DNA of 64,000 nt, taken from Pholis gunnellus (lineage: Eukaryota; Chordata; Actinopteri; Perciformes; Pholidae). Every line of letters begins with the position of its first letter. The first letter of the stretch is position 1. Shown piece after piece: positions 47,681 to 59,800 of the stretch. Location of the stretch: the NCBI GenBank assembly GCA_910591455.2, contig OU342808.1, positions 22,235,714 through 22,299,713 of the forward strand. Direction: 5' to 3'. The position numbers and the translations under genes are program-made. Under the pieces are notes generated by a model. The model did no database searches. It saw nothing but the letters and a program-made list of their open reading frames with translations, and was not told the DNA's origin.

Positions 47681-49126
47681 TTTCTTTTGTCAATCTGTTT
47701 CTCACTGAATCGTTGAAGTACCCCTTGCAAGCAAAAAAGGTTGGACTATCCATTAGCAAAATGCTGAACCTCTTCCAGCTTCAGGGCCTGTGATCTGTTG
47801 CTACGCCTTACCTCTAACCTCCTTTCATACTGCATAAGTGAATTTGACCTCTTAACCTCCCAGGAGAGAATTTCTGTGAGCAGCACGTTATTTGTTTGTT
47901 GGATATATGACAAGGACGTGGATCTGTGCGAGAGAAGTTTATTTTCCCCATTGGCAATGACAGAAAACAGATCAAAAGCAGTAGAAAGTTAGTATCTAAC
48001 TAAAATATAGTTAAATCAGCTTCCTTTAGGCACAATCATTCCACAGACCAAATATGATAAAACACACAAAGTTCAATTTCGTTAACATGCTGTGATCGCT
48101 CTGTGTGATTTTAATTTAGCAGTGTATCTTGCCTCTCTGATCAGTATCCAGCTCTTGATATGTTTGAGGGCTCAGGCCAGTGTCAAAGATCAGCTACTTA
48201 CCCAATCAGGTAACCAGCTCCAGAAGGAAAATTACCTCCTTCCGACCACTTGCACTCACCTGCAGTGACCCGGAGCAATCAGAGGTGAACGGGGCTCCTA
48301 ATCACGGAGAAAACCTCCTTTAGGTCAGTACACGCACAGCCCACACACGGCACCACCCAACCTCCTCCAACACCACCTCCCCCACCTGACAGGCCAACTC
48401 CCGAGTTCAAGTGTTTAAACTGTCACATCAAATAGGTTCAAACGTGGAGATTACTTGTGCAGGACGCATTGTGTGTTTAGTTTGATGCCGACTGCAATAT
48501 CCTGCAGCACTGCTGATCCTTGCAGCTCCGGGTGTAGAGTGGCGGAGTCGAGCTGTGTCAAGTAGGGGTGGCTGGTGCCGGGCACGCTCGCACTCCGATC
48601 AGCAAGGGGAAGTATGGAAGGTGGGACAAGAAACAGAGGAGTGTTTTAGTAAAGAGCGCTATTGCTTGGAGCACAACCAGGACTCCCTCACTATTTATTT
48701 TTGATAGGAGTAACCCTGGTCCTTCAGTAGGAGCATGTGTTATAAAGCAGAGAGTGCACACGGTGGCGTAGTTCATTTATCCATTTTAAGACTTATGGTA
48801 CCTTCTGGTCAAGTGACACGTGGATGGATACTCAGCTACGAGTGTTTGCGTTTCATGGACCCTTAAACTTGTGAGGCCCTGAAACCGTGAACACTTAAGA
48901 TGTGGTGAGTCCGCAGAGTGACTAAATTACAGTGAGGGGACTCTTGTGTTTTTCTATGGTGAACCGTGCCAGCTCTCAGACAGCTGATGAATGAGTCCGA
49001 GTCTCGCTCCTCCCACTGATCTCAGATCCTTTTGTATTGCGTGTAGTGTAAAAGGCCTGAGGACTGTGAACACTTGAGCCCAGCTCACAGTACAATGTGA
49101 GGACCCGGCGACTGATAATCTACAGC

Positions 49127-49200
49127 AGGGGGTTAGCAACCTTTTTAAAATGAAGTGCCATTTTAACGAGGTATTTTAAGATGCTGATATATTTCCACCT
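49127..49200. repeat. fragment resembling a hAT-type repeat end
   Basis: CAGGGGGTTAGCAACCTTTT followed by AAATGAAGTGCCATTTTAAC resembles the left end of a widespread hAT-derived repeat. No matching right end was found. Confidence 0.35.
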
Positions 49201-51915
49201 CATGCCTACTGTTGGGTAGTCATCATGATTATATTATGCGGCTGGCAGATAAGAGCCAATTTCTTTTATGCCGTTCAACAAAACAATGAGCTAAATGTGC
49301 AAGCTCCATACAGCTAAGGGGGACGACAGAGTCGGAGGATAATTCTCTGTGGGTTTGTCACCTTTCACATTACACATAGTCATTTAATACATTGTATGTG
49401 CACAATACTGACTAGTGCAGGCCTGAGTACAGTTGATTAATTCCAGCACTGATGAATGGACCACCAGCTGACTCCAGAGGAGGTCTGTCCTCCTTTTACA
49501 ATCAGCTGCTTCTTCAAACAGTTTGAACGATACCTGGTTGGCTGTTTTAAGGACCTACCGCTGTGTGGCTCTGTCGGAATAAACCCCATCTGAGATAACA
49601 CATGATGCCCGTCGCCTGTACGCCTATCGCCCTCTCCGTCAGTTGGGTCGGCTCGTTCCACAACTGGACAGGAAGTCTGCTAATCTGTAACCTGATCCGG
49701 AAAGGGGGGGGGGAAGACGTCAGGAACAAGCCTTCAGTGCTTTCACCAATCGTATTCATCACCAGAGCCGGACCGAGGCTCATTTAGAGCGGGAGCATAG
49801 CTTAACTAAACATCTTCGCCATAAAATAAATGCTTCCAGGTTACTCCCAGTCCAGGTTCCACTCAGAGGAGCATCTGATCTCAATTACCAGGAGTGCTAT
49901 AGGAAGCAGCGAGCCTCGGTCTGCAGGCTGAGCCAACAGCACCATGGCAACCCGCAGCACGTCTACGAGCCCTGCGCCGATACGAGTCCCTTTCAGGCAC
50001 TTGTAAGGCGGGGAAATGATGATTTGATAATTAGTTCCTGATGCCTCTCATTCTTTTTCATATCAATCATGTCTAGGGAACAGAATGTAACTCAAATATA
50101 GTTTGAAGCTGCAGCGGTTGGTTGGTAAACTGAAGGTCCATTGAAGAGTGATGTATGGATGCTCTACAGTCGGTCCACTCGTTTTTTCCATTGTGACATT
50201 TCAACACTAAACAATGAAAAGAAAAGAATTCAGCAAGCACTGACAGTCATGAGCATGTTTTAAAATGTATTGAGAGTGGAGATATCACAATTGTGTTGCA
50301 GCTTCAAAGAATTATGGGTTTTGTATGTACATTCCTACAGTTCCCAGAAATCCCCTGTTTAAGCAGTGAGAGGGGTAAAATGACTTAATGCTCCATGAAA
50401 GTGCTCCTCCTACTCGTATGATTAAAGGTTTTACTCCTTTTTTTTACTTTAGGAACCGGATCAGTGTTCCTTTGTACTGCAGTGGCAACTTAGTTGAAGA
50501 AAGCACACATAGGACTATTAAAATCTATTTCTTAAAAGGTCAAATCTTTATTGAAACACACAAAAAGACAGTTCAAGGCCTCAGGCAGAAGGTTTTGTCT
50601 TTCTCTCCATATACAAGAAACCATATACCCCAGTGCACAAAATATAGGAACAACAGGTTCAAACGAAACAGGTGTTGAAGACGGTAACGTCCAGAGAAAA
50701 AAAGCCTACAGAATTAGTTGCATACAATTATTATTTATTATTTATATGGAATAACAAACAAAGGTATAGTAAATACAATCTAAAGATGGTGAATAGATAA
50801 ACATTCAGCCCAAACATTAGGCAGTCATTTCAAGTAGAACAGCCAGGATTAAATGTGTAAAGAGACTAATACAATTGTTGTGTAGAGAAAGCATAAAACA
50901 CCTGTTAAATGTTTATGGTAAAGTAATAAGATCCACTTTAGATGCTTCTTCTGATATGACATTACTTTATCATCAAACATTTTTTCATTTTTACCGTAAC
51001 AAAGCAGATCGTTGATCAACATCACTGTAATTGTGCCAGTGGGTAAAGGACTCAACAGCTGTCCCTTGGCCAGATGAAAATGAAAACGTCGGCGTATATA
51101 TTCAATGATAAATATGATTTTAATTTACATGAACCACAACACACACTATAATCCCCTCGTAGATAATAGAACATGGAAAAGAAACCTTTTCCACGGCTGT
51201 TGTGGTTTTTGGTTTGGCAAAGACTGATCAGCTGCTTATGTTTTTAATAAGGGTTGTATTCCTAGAATAAATTTAGTTAAGCCCATGTGAACAAAGTGAA
51301 TTATTTTTCTACATTTGTTGGAAATAAGAAACATTCGGTAACTCTTCAGAGAGAGCGGAAGGTAAGGTCTGCGAAGTTCAAAAAAATTAGCTGAACATGT
51401 TTTTGGTCAAGATTTGACTCATCTCCATGTGGACAAGCTAGTCTTAAAATTGCTACAGTATGCAGGAAATTACTTCAACAGGCAAAAATCTCACATAGGT
51501 TTGGCTCAGATGATGTCTCTGTGGAAGGTATCAAAGATCAGAACTTGGCTATTCAACAGCAATGTTTGGTTCATTTTAAAAAGAGGACGTCCTCTGTCCT
51601 GTGACTCAACCCCCATATTCCCAAGAAAACACAAATCAGATATATTTTTCCAGTCCGTGTCAGTGTCTCTGTGGTATAGATGTTGGACAAGAAGTCCTAA
51701 AACTGCTCAGTAAAATCAAAACCTAATAAGGAACAACTCAATCGGCTGAAGAAGCTTGTGTAATATTATCAAAAGCTCCAGAACTGCTTCTAAATGGACC
51801 TTGTAGTGCAGACTGTATTCTCAGTATCTGTTCATTGATAAGTAATGCTACGCTCCACATTCTACATTGAATTGATCAACAAATATTCAATCTTTGATAT
51901 GATAAACAGTGAATG

Positions 51916-53008
51916 CAGTGGCGGGCCGTGCATTTTATACCTGGGCCTTCACTACTGAAATACCACCTTATAACCACATGATTGCGCCACAGCTAGGGTT
52001 ATTATTCGTTTCTTGGGCTGTAACTATATACGTATTTGTAATAAACCGTAATACTAGTGCATTTGGAAAATGCAGAAGCTTAAATTGTAGGAAATATAAT
52101 GTTTTCTGCGCTCACTAGGAGACAGCGGTCTGTGTGACCTCTGAACCAGAACAAAAACAGCTGTGTCCCGCAAGTGTCCTGAGAGGCTAGGCTAACTAGC
52201 TTAACGGAAAAACAACAGCAGTAACATGCATTCTGCTACACACTCAAGGGCCATTTAGATATTAGATGTAAAAAAACAAACCAGTTGACTTACCAAATGC
52301 TGATCACATCCCCCTTTCTTTGTTGACAAAGAGTTTAATCCCACAGTTAAATCCCAACTCACAAATCCGTTTCTCTTCCAATTTCAGTCATCGAGTGTTA
52401 AAAAACAAAGCTAGGTAAAAATAATAATAATCTACACCAAGCAAAATGCAAAAAATATCATAATTTCATTAATATATTTCAATATGAACTCTTACTACTC
52501 GACTAAGCCTCTGCTGTAAGTTTCGTTTCACGACAGTCACGTGCTCGCCCACTGACCAATCACAGCACAGAATCTCACTGCAGCGCTGCTGCTAATGCTG
52601 ACGTAGCTGTAGGCCTGCAGGCCTATCTGGTGCATCCAAGAATCTCAAACTAAAGATCTGATTGGTTGAAGACTATGCCAATCAACAATATCGTCCCCAT
52701 TCACTTAAACTGCACATGGAGGCACTGGTGAGTCTGCAGGCCTCGGGCCTCTCTTCTTACCTAGAGACACAGAGGTGAAATCTGATTGGATAAAAGCTCT
52801 ACTTAAAACAAGCTGCACTGGAAGCAGAGCAACTGAGGAACACAGTAGCTGTGCAATGAGAAAATAAGATAATGGGAAAAATATTTTTATAAATTATGAT
52901 ACATGTAGTGTTTTTAAGAAAAAATATTAAATTATAAAATAGCTATAACTTTGTGATTCTGTTTAGGCCAGCAGAGAAGGCTTTGCAGGCCCTGACGGCC
53001 CGCCACTG
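51916..53008. mobile_element. non-autonomous hAT-type DNA transposon, 1093 bp, with intact ends and target duplication
   Basis: Terminal inverted repeats of 14 bp are perfect: CAGTGGCGGGCCGT at the left and its complement ACGGCCCGCCACTG at the right. They are flanked by an identical 8-bp target duplication AGTGAATG at 51908-51915 and 53009-53016. An 8-bp duplication and CAGTGGCGG ends are hallmarks of the hAT superfamily. No transposase frame is present, so the element would need a helper. The perfect ends suggest fairly recent insertion. Confidence 0.85.
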
Positions 53009-53094
53009 AGTGAATGCAAATACTCTACTCTGTTTCTGTCTGCAACACTAAGAGCAGTTTTGTAGGATGTAATCCTAAAAAAGTCCACCATAGT

Positions 53095-53220
53095 TACAAA
53101 TTAATTGTAGTTTTATCTTGCACACACATTTTATTTTATTTTACTCTGTAAATTGCTGCTACTACAAACTAATTTCCCCCTGGGGATGAATAAAGTTCAT
53201 ATATATATCTATCTATCTAA
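53095..53220 (+). mobile_element. 3' tail of a LINE with TCTA-type terminal repeat
   Basis: AATTTCCCCCTGGGGATGAA followed by TAAAG and a short ATCT repeat is the typical 3' end of fish L2/Rex1-like LINEs. The element is strongly 5'-truncated. It lies about 90 bp beyond the hAT insertion. Confidence 0.65.
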
Positions 53221-53668
53221 AGTGTAATGAGGGTGTCTATTGCACAAGAGCATTTAGGGTTACTGGGATATTTAGTACCGACATGTGTTGGGGTCAATTT
53301 TGTAAAACCCTCTTGCTTTTAATTAAGTCAATTTGAAATGTAATGGTTTAATTTAAACAAGTAAAGCCCTGAATGTTATATTAATTCGCCAGTAGGTGGT
53401 GATAAAGCGCTTTGAAATCTTCCTTGCGCATCCTTAACTGTTTTCTTTCACTGCAATGAATTGAATGACACATTAAAGTTAATAATGTTCATCATTTGAA
53501 TACTTTTTACACACTAGATGTAATTCTGAGATCAGTTCGCCCACCACATCTGGTTAAAAACGATCAAAACGATGCGCCAGTGGCAGCAGACCTTCTTTGA
53601 AATGTATTGCTGACTAAATGGAGGAAGTAGAGGAAGCTGTGTCACCACCCATTCCCTATAACTGTGGT

Positions 53669-53674
53669 TATAAA
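53669..53674 (+). promoter_or_regulatory. candidate TATA box of ptgs1
   Basis: TATAAA lies 148 bp upstream of the ptgs1 ATG. This is compatible with a start site near 53700 and a short 5' UTR. It has not been shown to function. Confidence 0.35.
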
Positions 53675-53816
53675 GCCCATTCGACCACATTAGCAGGTCT
53701 TTGGGTTGTTAAGAGAGTAGCAATCCCATGTCTCTCAAATTACTTTCTAGAAACTAATTTTCAGACAACTATAATTTAATTGTGAGCCCTCAGAGAACGA
53801 TCCACTCGTGGGAACC

Positions 53817-56800
53817 ATGAAAGGTGAGTCCTCAAACTATTAAACACCTGCAGACAGAATTTAATGTTTTTACTGCCAGTTCATATTCACCTGTAATTCT
53901 TTCTTGTAGAGTTTAGCATCTTTTCCATCTGGTTTCTCAACCTGTTGCTGCTGGAGAGCTCATCGTGTGCTGCTGAATCAAGTGTTGGTAAGACGTTTAT
54001 TTCCCCCCCTCATCACAACACGTCTTTATTGTTTAGACTAAGCATTTCGCAATTTGGTTTGAGGTTGTAGTAATTATACTAACTGTATTTCATGATGATG
54101 CATACATTCTTTCTTTATTATGAAGCTTATAGTACAAGGGTTAATAGGTAGAGTATTGTATGAGTAAGGAAGGCACAAAGAAACACTGATAATCCGGCAG
54201 AGAATGGGTGCAAATAGGCCTGTTGTGTACTGCAGGGCTGATGAGGGAGAGTGGAAACGGGTGAGCAGGTGGATGAGAGAGACGGGTGACTGAGACAGGA
54301 GAGTCTGAGGGCATCTGGTGGATGGATGGAGAACGGTAAATGTAGTGGCCTGGGGGAGCTGAGAAGTGACTGTAGACTTGGACAGAAGGGCAGATTAAGT
54401 CAAATAACAACAACTGAGACAGACATGGTGACAGAAAGTAAAAAGGAAGTTTACAATATTACATTTCCAATCTTAATTTTGTCACGTAAAGTTCGACATT
54501 TATACGCTACAATCACTTTTTTTCACAGCAAATTAATGAATGATAGCAGGGAGCCCATATCGTAAATTAAGAGTTAAACGCAGAAAATATCAGGTTGTTG
54601 TATCAAAATCAGTGAAATATTAGAAAACAGCTTCAGCAGCAGCAGTGGTGGATGAAGTATTAAGATCGTTTTATGAAATGTAGAAATACCACTCAATAAA
54701 ACTACAGTCCAGCATTCATAATTCATAATTTCAAGTAAAAGCACAAAAGCAAAATATACTTAAAGTATCAAACCTAAAAGTACTCTTTAGGAAACGCTCC
54801 ATGAATGCATGTATGAATAAACTGACTTTTTATTTCAAATCAAGCCACTATTGATGGACTTTGATAAAAGAGTGTAAATATACATAGCAATGGTATGAAA
54901 GAATGTGAAATAGTAATGAAATACCTCTTACCATAGTGTAGACTAACACTGATTACATTTCAATAGAAATAGAACCATTTTACATTTACTCATGCTGTGT
55001 GCAATACATGCATTTTTTATCTGCTTTCCTGGTAAACATATAGACCTACGTAACACATCAGTACTATTTTAAACAGCTCATGCATGCATTCATACAGTTC
55101 TCCTTTTTAGAAACCTTTATTTGCCGTTCATGTAGGGTGGGCATGCTTATCTATCCTCTCATTCATAGCTAATGAGGAAGAAAAAACTGCTGCCTCTCAT
55201 TATCACATTGGACTTTTGCACGTCTGAAGGGAGGACAGGAAGCCGTACTACGACAGAGTGTTGAAGATATGAGGGAGGTGGTTGGGGTTGGTGCTATAGG
55301 CAGCAGCAACGTTTTACAAGCCATGAAGTCTTAATTTAGTAAAGACTTTCTGTGAACCGTATATTCTGAGTCAGGGGTGGTAATGAGGGCAGGCAGCCGA
55401 CTTCCCTAATCCTCAAGCAACCGCTGGTTACATTTTTGGGGTAGTGATAATGTGAGTTAATAAAAGTTTCGAGTTGTTTTTAGCTTTAAAATGTTATGGG
55501 ACATGATTAACACGCACAAACACACACAGTAATATGTAAATGAATTTTCAGGTTGTCTGTGTTTGAATTTGGTTTCGGTAATGTTCTGAGGCAATACACC
55601 GTCTGCACTGTCATTTAGTTCAGCAGTGGCAACATTCCAATTATTCATTCGTAGAAAGTAAGTTGATCTTTTTCTTCCTTTGCAGTGAATCCCTGTTGTT
55701 GTTACCCTTGTCAGAACTCAGGAGTGTGTGTGAGATTTGGTACAGATCGCTACGAATGTGACTGCACTCGCACTGGCTTCTATGGAGACAACTGCACTGT
55801 TCGTAAGTACAGAAAAATAATTTAAAAGTCACCCTTCAAGTGAACGGCTGGTCAACTTCCCAAGTACCTGTTAGCTCCAGTGCTACTTAAATGTTACATT
55901 TACCTAAACACCATGCTAACCCTAACCACTCTAATGCTCTTCTTAGTTTAGTTAAATGATGTATAGTTAAAACACTAAGAAAGGGTTTTTACAATAATCT
56001 ATAAAGTCTGCAGTTCCTGCAGCTCTTCATCAGAAGGGTGAACGTCAAACAGCCCGATGGACCGATCCTCATCCTAACCCTTCACCACTTAATGAACTAA
56101 AGAACTAAAAACATAAAGCAAGGGGCATTTTGAAGGAGAAGAAGCACAAAGGTTTCTCTTACAGTATTAATGGCTTTAATGTGAGCTATAAAGCATTGAT
56201 AAATGACTTATTTACAATAGTCACAATTTATAAACCCTGCACAAAGGCTGATTCATTAGGAGTTTATTTAAAGAATATTTATTCTATCTTTGTGTGCAGC
56301 GGAGCTCTGGACCAGAGTTCGTCTCACGCTGAAGCCGAGCCCTTCAGTGGTTCACTTCATCCTCACCCACTTCCACTGGTTCTGGGACCTCGTCAACAGC
56401 TCTTTCCTGCGGGACACAGTCATGAGATTAGTGCTGACGGGTAAGTTAAAAAAAAGGTTCAAGGTAAAAAAAAACTGCAACCCCGCAACAAGTCAATCAA
56501 TGAGCAGAATCACACAGACCACAGCAGAGAAATCAACACGACTGGCTTGCAGCCAATATTTCCCCACCATTTTCTACAGATCTTCGCTGTTATTTACTGT
56601 CACAGCATGTACACTTTGATACGCAGTATTGTCCAGGAGTTTGGGTTTTACTAACATTGATGTATTTAAAGGTGGAGACACATTTTGATGAATATATTGC
56701 TGAGTTCATTGCCTTTTTAGATAAGGCCTGGTGGAACACAAAAGAGGACTGGGTTACTAGATATGAATGAGCATTATGATTTCCTTTGCTATATATTTTC

Positions 56801-59800
56801 AGAGTTGCATCATGCTCTCACTTTGGGCTGTTGTATTCTTTGCAAGCAAACTGAAAGCATAGTTTAAGGTGAAGTCTATTGTTATTCTATACTTAACTTA
56901 TTGCCAATAAAACCCATGAAAATGCCCATTGGTGCCCACTAAAGATGTGTTCAGCTGCGGATTAATACACATTTGGTCTGCTAGCAAATATTGCTACAGG
57001 ACAGTGTTTGTGGGCTGAGTAGAAATACATACAGTGCATGTGTTGACAATAAGACACATATAGTATCTTACCAGCCTTATCCCTTAAATCTTTATAGGAA
57101 ATGAATCAGCTGTCCAAACAAGGTGCTTCATTCATTTCAAAGAGCCAGTAAAATTGGAAAATGTACAAAAAATAATTTTGTATTTCACAATATTTTGTAA
57201 TTTTTTCTCACAAAGTCAGAAGCGACCTTATTCCAAGCCCTCCGACCTACAATACCAAGTATGGATACCTCAACTGGGAGTCGTACTACAACATCTCCTA
57301 CTACACCCGTCTCCTCCCTCCGGTACCCGAAGACTGCCCTCTACCGATGGGAGCTAAAGGTGAGACCCGCTCAACTGCACGCAGACAACGGTGTTCCTGA
57401 GGAAATCTTTAAATGTTTCTTTCTCAACAGGTAAACCGGATCTGCCTGATCCCAAAGTGTTGACTGAGAGGTTTTTTAGGAGGAAGACATTTAGGCCAGA
57501 CCCTCAGGGAACCAATTTGATGTTTGCCTTCATGGCCCAACACTTCACCCACCAGTTTTTCAAGACAGCCCATAAAGTTCAAGGTGGCTTCACCAAGGCT
57601 TTAGGACACGGGGTGAGACACACACAGTACTGGTAGTTCAGCAGTCAGCCACAACCATCCTTTAGTTATTATTAAACCATAAATACCTGTTACCTTTTAT
57701 GAATTCATTGTTGGTTGTGAATGTGTTTGACTTTTGAATCTATTGACACATTCATGTATTTTTCTCTCACCAGGTGGATGCGAGCAATATCTACGGAGAC
57801 GACCTCATCCGACAGCATCACCTCCGGCTTCATGAAGATGGAAAGTTGAAATATCAGGTAATAAAGAGAGTCTTAATTTCAAGAAATATGCTTATTGGCT
57901 TTTTTTACTGGAGTTAGATGAGAAGATTTATTAATCGCTCACATGTCGCAAGAGACGGCAAGCAGATTTAAAGCAGATTTAAAAGAAGAGATGTCACAGC
58001 GTCACAGAATCATCATTTTGAATGTGGTCTGCACTTACTGACATGCTCGCTAGCTGACACACAATCATAAAACATGAGGATGATTGATTTGTTTCACTGT
58101 GGTGTCAGTGTAGCCTACTTTATGGGTGAAAATTACAATTTTGCAATCATTGAAAAGAACTTTAAAACAGATACACAAACGTTCTATTGTAACGGCCACC
58201 ATCCATTCGAGCGTACCCAAAACGTTAACAGAACAGCTCCAGTTACCCTGCGCATGTATTATACCCCATAGCTCAAGACAGTGTATCAACTACATTCAAT
58301 GGCCTTGCAGCAGGTTAGCTTACCTTAGCTTAGCATAAAGAAAGGAATCAGGAGAAACAGCTAGCCTGGTTCTGTCTGAATGGAACAAAATCCACCTACC
58401 AGCATCTCATTTGTTTAATCCACCTAAAACAGTGATGTGTGGTACCAATATTTTCATCTAAGTTTTAACAAGAAAGCTATTTAGAATATTTCCCAAAATG
58501 TCAAACACATCTACATTAAGACTTACAAGTTGTACGAGCATTTTCTTGCCTTTATCTTTGAAAAATATCAGACATTACATTACATTACAAAATATTTTCT
58601 AAATATTAGTATTTTGTGTTAAGACTGTCAGTCCTGATAAACTTTTACTTCCTGTGTCACACTAACTGGTTGAGTGCCTTCGACATGCTTGTTATCAGGG
58701 TTTGAGAGGGAACTTCCTCAAACCATTTTTTATCTATAAGCCACTCTGCTTGAGGATGTCTGTTTTGTGGGAGGCCTACTCTACCACAAGTCCTGTCATG
58801 ACCTGTGCACAACAAAACTTAAATTTACTGAAAGATGGTGAAGAAAATGGGGTATTAAAACGTTTAAATGGTTCAGAATCACATCTTCAAATTATCTCTC
58901 TCTGAATTACTTTCTTTGTTTGTTCACAGACAGTAAATGGTGAGATGTACCCTCCTACTGCATCTGAGGTCCCCGTGCACATGGTGTATCCTGAAAACTT
59001 CCCTCCAGAAAAGCGCCTGGTCATCGGTCAGGAGGTGTTCGGCCTCCTGCCGGGCCTCACCATGTACGCCACCGTATGGCTGAGAGAGCATAACAGAGTC
59101 TGTGACATCCTGAAGGCAGAACATCCCACCTGGGACGATGAGCAGCTCTTCCAGACCACCAGACTCATCATCATTGGTGAGGGCGTCGGGAGCAATTCTT
59201 CTTTCTCTGTGACAGAGGGATTAGAACAAATATAGATTTTAATTATTGTAAATATGAAATAACTTTTGACAGGTTTTTGACCGTCAATAGGTTTGTGAAA
59301 GAAGTCAAGTTAAAACAATTATGTCTCTTCAGTGCAGAACTGACAGTTTTTTCTAGATTCTTTTCTTTTCAGTAAAATAATATATTTAGTAAGCATGTTA
59401 CATTTTCTTTAGGGCTAAAACTATTATATTTTTGTTATTGATTAATCTGCTGATTATTTTCCAAATTAATTAATTCATTGTTTGGTCTTTAAAACTTTAG
59501 AAAACTATGAAAACAGACCAAAAGTGACTTCATATAATGCCTTGTTTTGTCCGACCAACAGTCCAAATCACGATAATATTAAAATTATTATAATTTAAGA
59601 CCAAGAAAAGTACCTAATTCCTGTAACCTGGAGCTGAATCATTTTGGGCATTTTTGCTTGCAAAATGACTTGCAAGATAAGTCGATTATCAATTTTCTGT
59701 CAATCAACTAATAGAGGAATTAACTTTCAGCTCTAATTGTTTGAACAATTATCAGTCATTTTGATAAGGTTTAGCTCAGTGTGTGTGACATCAAGTGATG

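Larger units (their letters stand above)
39500..53650. other. 14-kb intergenic region between lhx6 and ptgs1, no gene recognised
   Basis: The two genes point away from each other across this gap. I saw only repeats (41511, 42450, 45951, 47447, 49127, 51916, 53095) and unique non-coding DNA. No frame shows RBM18 or MRRF features, the genes that lie between LHX6 and PTGS1 in human. Stretches at 43260-43620, 44395-44900 and 48120-48400 are less AT-rich and might be regulatory. Confidence 0.5.
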
